A stretch of 64,000 nucleotides of DNA from Straminergon stramineum. Its lineage: Eukaryota > Streptophyta > Bryopsida > Hypnales > Calliergonaceae. The stretch spans positions 20,093,001 to 20,157,000 of the forward strand of contig OY987265.1 in assembly GCA_963920665.1 (NCBI GenBank). The letters run 5' to 3'. Of this stretch, positions 45,505 to 56,059 are shown one piece after another (positions within the stretch are counted from its first letter, which is position 1; each line of letters starts with the position of its first letter). The notes beneath the pieces were generated by a model, which worked only from the letters and a program-made list of their open reading frames with translations, did no database searches and had not been told where the DNA came from. A program made the position numbers and the translations under genes.

Positions 45505-45640
45505 CAAAGTTGTCTTGTTGAACATATTTTGGGTTTTGGTGTCATGTAGGACGTCCGACGTTGTGTGTCATACTAGACAAAGTGTCGATACCGTGTTGTG
45601 ACTTGTCGTGTAAGTCCATTGTTGACAAGTCGAAAAAATT
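45505..45640. mobile_element. Orphan left end related to the 15.6-kb hAT-like element
   Basis: CAAAGTTGTCTTGTTGAACA followed by TATTTTGGG aligns closely with CAGGGTTGTTCTGTCGAACG and TGTTTTGGG at 15636. Both continue into GACG/GTCG-rich subterminal DNA (TAGGACGTCCGACG...GTGTCGATACCG here). No matching right end with the flank CCACATAG was found downstream, so only one terminus is preserved or recognisable. Confidence 0.5.
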
Positions 45641-46065
45641 AAAATTTCACTAGAATCATAAACCTAAATTTAGAATGTAATATGTATTCAATAAATTGAG
45701 ACACTTCATTGAAAAGAAACTTTCATATATCAAAATCATAAATTTTTGATGATTTTTTAAAAAATCAACTAGATGTTTAGTCAAATAGACATCTTGAAGG
45801 ACTCTCTTGGACATCATGTAACGTCTATTTGTTGCATAGTTGTGCTATCCAAGTAGAAAACCATGCCATGTGGCACCACTCCATGTTGACATGCCATACA
45901 AAAATAGCCACATGGTTGCTCCACAATCTAAACATGCCACTATGGTCATTTTCCGGATATAAACCCGAGACCTTGTAGTTAAGAGCCCAAGCCTCCAATC
46001 ATCATACCATCATTGCAATTGCATATGCAATACAATTTGATTTATTTATCTATATGCAATTTGGT

Positions 46066-46448
46066 GTTTTAGGAACTCAACAAACTTTGGCGGTTATTTT
46101 GGCATAGTAGAATAAATTTTTTCAAAAACCCTTGATCTAAAAGAAATTGAAATATCAAGATTCAAGATAAATTTCCTTTCCAAAAATCCTTTTGTGATTG
46201 TGAATCTCCAATAGAAATTTATGGACAAAATTCAAAGAGGATGTTTGAAAATGTCAAAGAAAATGTTCCTTGCTACCCCTCTCAAAATTTTGTCCATATC
46301 TTTTGATTGGAGGCTCAAATTTTCAAACCCCTTTTTTGGAGATGAAATTTATATTGCTTTTTCTTGACTTTTTTTAGTTCAAAGTTTCTTGAAAAAAGTT
46401 ATTCTACTATGCCAAAATAGTTGCCAAAGTCTATTGAGTTCCTTAAAC
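46066..46448. mobile_element. Full-length palindromic MITE, copy 2
   Basis: The left arm GTTTTAGGAACTCAACAAAC and the right arm read inward, GTTTAAGGAACTCAATAGAC, both continue TTTGGC..(C/T)TATTTTGGCATAGTAGAATAA. The 383-bp unit is palindromic throughout and shares its core with 38687-39027. No coding frame. Confidence 0.65.
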
Positions 46449-46947
46449 ATTGAATTTTGAATGATTAGGTTAAAATTAATTTTCATTGTACATAGAATTC
46501 AAACCATAGTGATTTAAAACATTGTCCAAATTTCATTGCAAAAGATTCCAATAGAATCAACATAAATCTATTGATTTGGTTGTTGCACTATTCAAATGAA
46601 CAAAAATAATGTGACCTGTTTCTTAACTTGTCCAAAATGAAAATTATGAAACAAAAACTATGAAAATAGTCATTTTTACAATAATTATTGTAATGACAAA
46701 CATCATTACAATATCCAATTCAACCTAAATCTATTGATCTTTTGTTGATTTGGAGATAATTATCTAGTAGTGTCCTTCAACATACTTTAGGTGAATATCA
46801 TCCACTAATGTTTGCAAATTTAGAATTTAAAGGGTAGAATGGAAGAATAAATTGAATTGGTGTGGTGCTCATAGAGTCAATGATTGGTCATAGTACAAGG
46901 ATGTTTGGTGCACTCAAGGAATGTTTAGCAATTTGGTGGGTTTCAAC

Positions 46948-49900
46948 CAATGTTGGTCTGTTATACGGGTTCTCGGCGGGTATGAAAAAGGGTATCAATA
47001 GGGTATTGAAAACCCGACTTGTCTTGTATCCGTTGAGTGGAAACCCGAAGCTTATTCATATTGTTCTGTGTATGTGCACACGGGTTACTGCGCCTCATAC
47101 CAGATTGGTATGCTTTCTCCTGAAGATTCACATTATTGAAACTAGTTGGCGGCATTTATGAGAGCAAGTACAGTAGGTTATGAGTTATGAGTGATGAGAA
47201 ATGTTTGGTGTATTGTTAATGCAACGAGAGCATATTGTTGAGCGGAATGGTTGTTGAGCGGAGGGGGTGTAAATGTAGGATGCGGAGTGACCGTTGTAAT
47301 TTGTAATGCCGAAAGCGGGATCAGAAATGGCCTGAAAAGAGTATGCCTCCTTCTCTTTGTGTTTTGTAATGCATTTCTTGTTATGGCTTGGAAATCTGAG
47401 GTTGGGGTTTCTACTGAGAGCTTAGGGTTTTTGCTAAGACATTTTCCTGTTGTCCACCATGTCGTCGAGCGTTCAACCTAATTGTGCTGAAACTGCAGGA
47501 GATCCAACTGAGAGCATTGACTAGGAGAGCGAGCCAACGCATGATGATGTTTTGCGGCCAATTAGCGAAGGCCTGGCAGTTGAATCGGAAGCAGCTTGGC
47601 GAGCTTGTTATGCGGCATTGAAGGCAAACCAATCATTCTGGACACCCTACCATCACAGCTCAGCCGTGTGGGCATTCTTCCAATTGAAGGGAGAGGATAT
47701 GAATGTTGACGTGAGAGAGACACAGAAATTGAGGTGTTGGGGTTTGTCACCCAACTGAAGCAGAATTGAGTAACTCAAGTGGTAGGGGCACTCGCTCAAG
47801 GAAGGGGATTCTCCAGTATAATCCAGCTCATGGGATCACGAGCATGAAGACCCACGTCGAGAATGAGCATGCCGAGGAACTCGCAAGATATGTGCGAGAA
47901 TCGAAGGCTGACGAAGGAGATACTACTCGGTAGAAAAGCAAGAAGCGCAAAGGAGCACCACCGTCATCCATCACAGCTTACTTCGGTAACACTAAACCTT
48001 ATGCAAAGAACGATGTGCAACAACAATGATTTATTGAAGACCTTGTCTTATTTATTGCCAAGGGTTATGAATCATTGTCGATAGTTGAATCAACTTGGTT
48101 TAGGCGACTTATGATGCGCCGTGACCCAAAGGTGGTCTGTCCCAGTCGCAAGCAACTAGTTCGCGAACATATACTTGCAATGCTAACGAAGACAATGGAC
48201 CGCTATGTCTTACCACTCATTAGTAGTTGCCAGACTGCTAGCATCACCTTCGATTTGTGGATGTCTAGAACCGGCTGGGATACATTCGCGTTAGTTGTGA
48301 ACTTCATCGATGACTGTTGGGTGCCTTGCCATGTGACTGTGGGACTCTTTGAAGCACAGGATACAAGTGGATCTTCTTTGGCCGAAATTGTGAAGCCTTT
48401 ACTGGATGAGTTTAAATTGACAGACAAGATTGTAGCTTGTGTAAAAGATGAGGGTGCCAATTTGGCAACGCTTGAGCATGCTCTGCAGCTTACAGTTTCT
48501 TGTGACATTCTAGGGTTAGCAAAACCTTTTTCATCTGCCTGCTTTTGTCACATTATGTCCAAGGTTTGCCAGTATACTACCAATGATGAGCAATGTGCAA
48601 GGGTATGAAGGAAGTGTCATTGAAGAATGCCCAGAAATCTTTGCAGTCTTGCATCACTTGGACAAAAAAGTCGAGTAAGGGACGTCAGGAGTGGGATAAA
48701 GCTTGCATCGATGCTGGGTTGCCTACAAGGAAGTTGAAAACATCTGTGAAGACTAGATTTGCCTCTAAAGTGGTGCTGTTCCAGGAGACCCAAGAGTATG
48801 CGGATGCCATCAGCATTTGCTACAGGTGGCAGTCTTTGAAGCTGCAAGCTTGCGTACCGAGCGGGATGATGTGGGCAACAGCCCGAACTGTCACTCAAAC
48901 CCTCAATCCAGTTGTGCAACAATGTGTGCTAAATCAAACTCGTGGATATTGGTTGCTTTCAGATGCACTAGCTGCTGCCTTCCGCATGTCTATTGAGTTG
49001 CAGGGAGTTTATGATCAAAGGTCAAGCGTAGTTCCCCCTCTACAAGTTGGTGATTTCGAGTCTGAGATTGAAATTCTGAAGGCGAGGATGGCAAAGACAG
49101 CTGTAGATGTGATGAAGCCCTTTCTCCGATTCTCTCTGCAATTTGTGGCAGACCAAGCTTACAATATGCTCTCGTTGATGTTGGACCCTCGATTTAAGGG
49201 ACTGGAGTACGTGATTGACTACGTGGGAGTTGCCAAAGCGAAGCAAGTGGTGGCGGAGTATGACAAAAAAATTTTGATTCCTTACCTTGTCAAGGTGCAC
49301 AAGTTCCTGAACCCTGGTGGGTCCCCAACCACAACTCTTGATCCTGCTCCGTCAAATATTCTATTTGGTGCTCCAACGTCTGCTAAAGAAGCTTCTGAGG
49401 GCATTCTCATTGCGGAGCTGTCACTTTTCCGGCGCCTCACTATAGTGCATCCAGAAGCGGAGGAGCCTCTGACGTGGTGGAAGCTCAATGCATCGCGTTT
49501 CCCTTCAGTTTCTTTTCTTGCACGTCAGATTTTAGCTATTCCAGGGTCACAAATTGAAACGGAGTGGATTTTTAGCATAGCAAGTGTGCTTACAAGTCTG
49601 CATTGTTGCCGCCTTGGTTTGAATAATTTGGATAGCTTGATCATGATCAACAAGAACTGGCCTGATGATTCAAGACATGATTGTGAGGTCACTGAGGTGG
49701 TCAAAGATGTCAAAGATTATTTTGCCAAGGAGATGGAGATAGTTGATGAAGTTGAAGATGAGATTGAGGAAGTTGGTTACTTTGAAGAGCACACTGAAGA
49801 TGAGGAGTAGGAATTGTAGGAATTAGGCCTGATTGTGATTACTTAAGACTTTCAACTTTGAAGAGCAGGCCGCTAGTGTGATATGACAAACAAGAAGACA

Positions 49901-50198
49901 TGCTCACAGTCCTGTGTTATCCCATAGTGGTTGGGAGGTGGGATTGTATTGCCTGGGTACAAGCCCACCCCCCCCACCCCCGGCGGCCCATGTCCATATA
50001 TGTCTGGTATCATATGTTATAATATTGAGCTTCTCATACTCTTTGGAATTTCCCCAAAATTACATTATTCATATCATTACTGTATTTGCAAAAATGCATT
50101 GTTTGTAATACCATGGATCAACTAATCCTAGTTTCTAAGGAATCTTTATTATTTAGAACCGACTGGTATGTCCAAATTTAGATAACAGACCAACATTG
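46948..50198 (+). mobile_element. Complete hAT element with perfect TIRs and 8-bp TSD
   Basis: The left terminus CAATGTTGGTCTGTTAT (46948-46964) is repeated exactly in reverse complement at 50182-50198, and the 8-mer GTTTCAAC flanks both ends (46940-46947, 50199-50206). The CAATG start agrees with the hAT consensus (C/T)A(A/G)NG. Subterminal DNA on the left is rich in CGGGT and its complement. The 3251-bp element contains a degraded BED-hAT transposase gene on the plus strand. A C-rich tract lies near 49970-49983. Perfect ends with a broken gene suggest it could have been mobilised in trans after, or shortly before, its gene died. Confidence 0.92.
47459..49810 (+). pseudogene. hAT transposase pseudogene (BED finger, DDE, dimerisation domain)
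   Basis: The ATG at 47459 (context CCACCATG) opens a frame whose parts run in hAT order. A BED-type zinc finger follows (WAFFQLKGEDM, C-W..C-H-P, then H-V-E-N-E-H). The catalytic region starts at ASITFDLWMSRTGWD, with a first Asp in FDLW, and continues to VKDEGANLATLEHAL with a second Asp. A long helical insertion domain then runs to LMLDPRFKGLEYV. The C-terminal dimerisation domain (PF05699-type) reads WWKLNASRFPSVSFLARQIL and IPGSQIETEWIFS. Breaks are TAG at 47522, a frameshift near 47740, TAG at 47931, TGA at 48027 and a frameshift near 48600. The last 405 codons are intact. Both TAG codons could derive from CAG, as expected from deamination of methylated CHG sites. Confidence 0.92.
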
Positions 50199-50209
50199 GT
50201 TTCAACTAA

Positions 50210-50879
50210 GAAGACAAAAAATTTGTTGGTTTAGATTTTTATTTAAATTTTTCTAAGATTTTGTATTGACATTAGTCAAAGTACTTAATACCTTTCCCCC
50301 ATAGATTTGCTCAAGTATTGGCTTTGGGTTTAGGTCTTTCTTCTATCTTTGGATAGAATCCAAATTTCAATTTACTTTATTTTATTAAGATTTTTTCACA
50401 TTGGCTTACTAGTACTACTACCTTTCCTAGCTTACTTGAAAGTCCAGTAAATTTGTTGGACTTTTTTAGTTCTAGCTTTTGGTTTTAGATTGAATTTGAA
50501 GTTTCACCAAGATTATTTTGACATTGTTTTTATTACCTAGGACTTTCCCTTGAAGGATTGGTCATTGGTTCAAGTACTTTAGATGCTTGAAGATTTTGAG
50601 GTGTGATTCTTGTGGTGTGATATTCTCTATAATTTTTGCTTTCCTTGCAACTTGGGAACTTGTGGCAACTAGGTTGCATCACATTTGTACCCAACACACT
50701 TGCACTTACAACTCTGGTGGAATATTTCGATGATTCTTTCAAAGTGTTTCGTTTTTTGAGTTGCATCCTCAGAGCAAACCCAATTACAAGTCACAAACCT
50801 CAAGACAATCGTCACAATTATCAATTACTAAACAATAATAATGAGCTTAATCTAGAGCTTCTAGTCTTTGATTGTGCTC
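50210..50879. other. AT-rich spacer to the right of the hAT element
   Basis: Nothing bounded or coding is supported; short frames near 50533-50932 have no recognisable content. Confidence 0.4.
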
Positions 50880-52480
50880 AGACAGAGACTATGGCCCCAA
50901 ATCACTTGTCATCTTGCACCATAATAAGATAATTTGTCTATTTAACCCTTACCATAACTTATTCTATGTGTAAGGTTTATGGCAATTGGTCTAACCTACA
51001 ACTCAATAAGCCAAGGATCTTGTTCTTTCAACCCCAAGCACAAATTGCAATGACTAATAGATAGATTGACTACACAAATCTTCTTCATAACTCATCTTCA
51101 AAACACTCATCAAATTTCCAAGCCTCCCCATTCCTACACACTCAAACTAATATCTTAGATTCCTAGTACCAATCACCACTACAATCAAATTCACAAACCT
51201 CTTCTTAGAGTTACAACAATTCGTCGCTTATAAACAATTGGGCATCACCATTTCCCACCTAAAGACAATTACGTGCACTCGAGTACATAACCACGCAAAT
51301 GATAATAAATTACAATAAATAAATAAATAAATAAACATAGTTAACACATGTACAATTGGGCATCATAAACTATGTTCATAGACAATTGATTCACCTTCAT
51401 ACCCCATATGAAGTTGATCATCAACCTAACCTCCAAACTATTAGAGACATTGGTTGTAACGTACACATGCATAAATAATTCCCTTACAAAAGACAATTCG
51501 TATAGAAATCAAGTTACCTAATCATGAACCTAGATTCAATTGCAACTCCATTCAATACAGTCCTTGGTATGGATGTGGATTACAATTAGTACGTCAATTA
51601 CTTGGTTCCGAGATCCATCCTCTTAATCAACAATTGATCAAATTAGTGTTCAGACAGAAATTTTTCGAGACAAGTAATCATAGTGCACACAAATCAACCA
51701 AAGCTTTAATCCTTAAAGGACAAACTAGTGACTGTGGAAATCCTCCCTTTTGGAACCATGTGACATCATCTACTTTAAAAAATTATAAATTTTGATTGAA
51801 AGTCATACTATTGTAGAAGACCTACCCTTTTCTCACAAAATTCTCAAGATGAATAGTCGTAGTTCTTTCCTACATGGAGAGATTCTCTGTCATCCATCGG
51901 ACACAAAACATCCACTCTGACATTTGAGGGTTACAGACAATACTATAAGACACACCACAAAACTCCCATTACTGAATATGATAAGAGTGTACATTTCACA
52001 AATTGTCTGCAACTTCTAAATTCCCTCAAATACTAAATTCAATCTTCACATGTACCTACTTAAACAAAATTTGTCACTCAATAACACGTAAACAAAAATC
52101 CAATCATTGGATTAATGAAAACTTTGACTACAACTTGTTAGTGAGACCAACAACTACAATATAGTTAGACAAATCATCTCAAACACATTGTACAATAGAC
52201 GCAATTAAGATCACACAGCCAATTCATCCAAATGCAATTACACAATCAAAAATCCACACACTGAATTACAACATCCCCAATAACACTAAGCCAAAGACAA
52301 GTTGTTAAAAGATAAATTGTATTACAATTTGAAGGAGTTCACTCTTATAGCAAAGACAACAAAAATGATTTGACATACAAAGAGAGTGAGAGATGAAAAA
52401 ATGGCAAATTGTCAGCCTATATTCTACAAAAATAGATGACTATTCAACTTCAAAGATTGTCAAGGTAAAATTGTCACTCT
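50880..52480. repeat. Repeat rich in ACAAATTGTC words, partner of 39600-41210
   Basis: Text such as GATAATTTGTCTAT...TTATTCTATGTGTAAG near 50931 resembles 41145-41200 in the same orientation. The segment around 52290-52350 matches 39700-39745 in reverse. The mixture of orientations suggests a rearranged repeat. It includes an (AAAT)5 microsatellite at 51314-51335. No coding frame. Confidence 0.35.
51314..51335. repeat. (AAAT)n microsatellite
   Basis: Five perfect AAAT-type units in an otherwise irregular AT-rich setting. Confidence 0.9.
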
Positions 52481-52495
52481 TCCTATCCAGTTTAA

Positions 52496-53437
52496 CCCCT
52501 AAAGGACCAAATGGTGTTTTTTGGCAACATAGCGATCTAGGGTAGCTCACTATGAATGGAATTTTTCATTTTTTTTTTTGAAATTTTCACACAACATGTG
52601 CCCAAGGAGTAGCTTTAAGGCCCAACAGTTTTCATAACTTTTGAATACATGGTTAAAAAGTTATTGTATGATATGTAGTTTTCATTGCTTGGCAGGCAAC
52701 CAAGGCAGCAAAATAAATTCTTTAAAAATCACTTTTTTTTTAAATAAAAATTTGAAATTGGTTTTCTAGATTTCTATATACATGTAAAGATTTGAATCAT
52801 TCTATTTTGATTTATGAGATGAAAGTTATGAAAGTTTTTAGTTGTGTGTACTTTGTGTGTAGGAATGGAATCTCTACTCTAAAATAAACTTTGAAGACCT
52901 TTATTTAACTCAATTTTCAATATTTTTGGAAAAAAATAAAAGCATGAAGTGTAGGTTGTTTATCACAACATTATAACCATTGGGATTGTCATTTTTCAAT
53001 TCCATAAATAAATGATTAGCAATTTAGTTTTTGAATCATTCTCTAATTCTTTCTACTTACTATTTTTTTCCTATATGTTGTACAATTCCAAATGATCTAA
53101 AAATTTTCAAGAATGTAGACAACATGACTTGATGAATGAATCCAAAGAGTTACAACCATTTTGGAAATTTTTTCGTAATGACATAGCCTTGTGAAGTACA
53201 TCTGCTTGGGTTTTTGCAGGGCCAAAAAAGGCTTTATGTCACTTCAAATGTTGATATCTTGCAATCCACATGGTGAAAATTTCTGAAATTTTTTCCACTT
53301 CTTTCCAAACTAGTGTACTACAAGATCCTATGGTTGCATTTGTCAAAAAATGTATTCTTACTAAGATTTGGTACTTGTACTAGAAATAGCAGTTTTGGAG
53401 CGTTTTTGGTGAAAACATAGTCAAATACATTTAGGGG
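52496..53437. mobile_element. TTAA-flanked element, 942 bp, best member of the family
   Basis: It starts CCCCTAAAGGACCAAATG and ends ACATTTAGGGG; TTAA stands directly outside both ends (52492-52495, 53438-53441). Only the outermost eight or so bases are inverted repeats. The body matches the truncated copies at 305-1078 and 58000-58786. No transposase frame is present. Target TTAA with C-rich ends is the pattern of piggyBac-like and some other TTAA-specific superfamilies. Confidence 0.6.
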
Positions 53438-53449
53438 TTAACTATGACG

Positions 53450-54918
53450 TAGGATTGCTATTTTGTGAGCGTGAGCTTGTAAGCTTGTGAGCCTGTGAAC
53501 ATATAAGTTTTGAGAGATTCCATCTAAAAATTTTGGTCAAAATTTATTATTTTTGATAAATTTTAGTACATATTGCCATGGACCTATTAACGTGGACCTA
53601 TTGTTGTGATCCCTTGAACAACCTTAATGTGCTACTTCTTGGACTTTACTAGATTTGAAGAAGAAAAAGATTAGTGAATAATTAGGATTTGTTTGAAATC
53701 AATTGAGGTTGCTTCTTGGAGAATTTGATTTTTATAGTCACTCCCCTCTTTTCGGTGGGTACCTCTTGGTACCGAGAGGAGCCCCCTAGCCACAAAATTT
53801 TATTTTTTTTAATTATTAAAAAAAAAAAACTTTTTTTTCACGCAACTAGGGGGATCTTCTCAATGCCAAGAGGTACCCAACAACAAGAGGGAAGTGATTA
53901 TATCTCAATGGAGCAACCTCAATCGGTTTCAAATGAATCCGAATTAGTAACCAATTTTTTTTCCTAAAATCTAGAAAAGTTCAATAAGTAGCACATCAAA
54001 GTGGCAAGTGCTTGATCCTCCTCTCGGTACCAAGAAGTTCCAAGCAACAAAAAGGGAGTGATTAACCAAAGGACCATCTAATTAAACATAGAAAAAAAAA
54101 GACCCTGAGAGATCCTAGAAGAGGACAATAATCAACTAATCAACAATTTGGTGCAACTAAGCTCATTCTTTCCAAAAAACATCCCTATCAACCAAATATT
54201 TTCTCCTAAAATCTTAACAAGTTCAATTACCAACATATTAAGACAAAAGTATAGGTATCCCCCATTGGCTTTGAGAAGATCTATACTACTATGAGATAGT
54301 GATCAACAAAAATGAAATTCGGTGCGACTAAGCTCTTTCCACATGTAAAGAATTCCAATTGATGGTACCCTCCTATTGACCCTTAGAAGATTCATGATGC
54401 TACAAGACACTGATCATCCAAAATAAAATGCATTGTGCCAAAGATAATTAGTTATAAAATAGTTCCTATAAAAAAAAAAATTCTAAAATCTAAACAAGAA
54501 AAAATTATTGGTACTCTCCCATCAACCCCAAGAGGACCCATGCTATTATAGGACAATGATCAACCAATATTCTATACAAACTTATTTCCATCTCCATTTA
54601 TCTTTAACATCAATTGAGTTTATCATTTTCATAATGTATACTTCTAATATTTTAGACAATGCTAAAAATTATAATTTTCATCTGAATTCTACATAATATC
54701 TATATTCTACATAAAATCCACAGTAATAGGTCCATAGTAATAGGTACTCCAATTTACTATAAATCGTAAACTTGGACGAAATTTTTTCAATGGAATCTAT
54801 TTTTAGAAATATTATTAAGTTTTCTAGTGCTTCTTCAAATTTCTAAGCTCAACACTCACATAATCCCTGCTAAACGCTCATAGGCTCATGCTCACATGCT
54901 CACAAAATAGTATCACTA
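53450..54918. mobile_element. Non-autonomous element with 9-10 bp duplication (Mutator- or hAT-like)
   Basis: The left end TAGGATTGCTATTTTGTGAG and the right end read inward, TAGTGATACTATTTTGTGAG, share the inner CTATTTTGTGAG. Both continue into repeated GTGAGC/CATGAGC words. The flanks are AACTATGACG and AACTATGATG (53440-53449, 54919-54928), identical at nine of ten positions. The left flank overlaps the TTAA of the preceding element, so this element landed at that element's edge. The length of the duplication favours Mutator-like over hAT. A smaller MITE is nested at 53737. Confidence 0.6.
53737..53898. mobile_element. Nested TA-flanked palindromic MITE, 162 bp
   Basis: GTCACTCCCCTCTTTTCG and, inward from the right, ATCACTTCCCTCTTGTTG are flanked by TA on both sides. 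The arms go on through GGGTACCTCTTGG and CCCCCTAG to an A/T-rich loop. TA targeting suggests a Tc1/mariner-type (Stowaway-like) MITE. A related half-copy lies near 54000-54060. Confidence 0.55.
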
Positions 54919-54929
54919 AACTATGATGT

Positions 54930-56059
54930 TCACAATCCTTTAAAAATGACAACAAGCATGCATTTCTTCACCAATATAAAATCAACATATCATTTGGTCT
55001 TCCTTTACACTACACAAGATAATTTATCAAAATTTCAAAAATTGAGATGCTCACAACTAGAAACCAAGAGTTTTTTCTATTACTACAAGAAGAAAAACCT
55101 TGTTGATTTGGTCCTCAAGTTTAAAGTTGTTGACCACCCATGTGTCAAAAGGTCATACTTTTAATGAGATTCATAATTCAAAGCATCTGCTCATTCAAGT
55201 TTATAGTAATTTTTGGTGAGGTTGTAAATGTATTGTCATGAAAAATGAATGTTATTTGAAGTGAAATTTACAAGTTCACTTTGAAGTGTATTTCGTTTCC
55301 AAGAAGTAGAATATCTATCCATGTGTCAAAAAGCCAAACATTAATTAACATTCAGTGATTGTGACAACAAAGTAATTTTTGTCATATAGTAGATTCTTCA
55401 CCGTGAAAAAACAAAATTATGTAGGATCAATTTGTGTAACAATAAACAAGTACAAGGAACTAAAAAGAGTCTTAGAGGCCAAATTACTAAAGGATTCTTC
55501 TAATAGAGAATAGGGATATAAGTAATTTTATCTCTCTGATTCTTGTACAAGATGCAATCATTGGTTATGTTTTGTATCTTGCTCTGAAGCAAAGTCAAGC
55601 GGAGTTGCTCACCTAGAAACCAATGTAGGATGCCCCATTTCCATCACATGTATGCACGTGGAACAAGTTTTACTGCAAAGTATTTCTTTTTCTTTTTCCT
55701 TAAGATTTTGACTTTCGACTCCCCTTTTAGTATAATCTTGCCATAAAGTACTTCTTTCTTTTTTTTCATAAGTTGTTGCCTTCTAAGTCTCCTTTGAGTA
55801 TAAATCTGGCCATGTTATATCCGAGGATTTGCCATTCAAGATCATTTTCTAATATAAAATTTTATGGCAAATGTATTGCAATTAGATTTTCTAGAACACC
55901 TCGAGGGGTGAATTACCTCTACTAATGTTTGTGCAATTGTTATTTTGTTTCATTTTTTGACCTCTCATAAGAATATACTTTCATTATGTAAGGACTTTGT
56001 ATCTTGAATATAATTTTTCTAATGAAAAAATTGAACAAAAATCAATGTCATTTGCATTG
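54930..56059. other. AT-rich intergenic DNA
   Basis: No coding frame or bounded repeat is supported. Upstream exons of the ABCA-like gene would be expected here, but none was recognised. Confidence 0.4.

Noticed and set aside
50161..50198. The C-rich tract near 49970 as the right end of the hAT element
   Set aside because: An exact inverted copy of the left 17 bp with the 8-bp duplication was found at 50182-50198, which fixes the true end.
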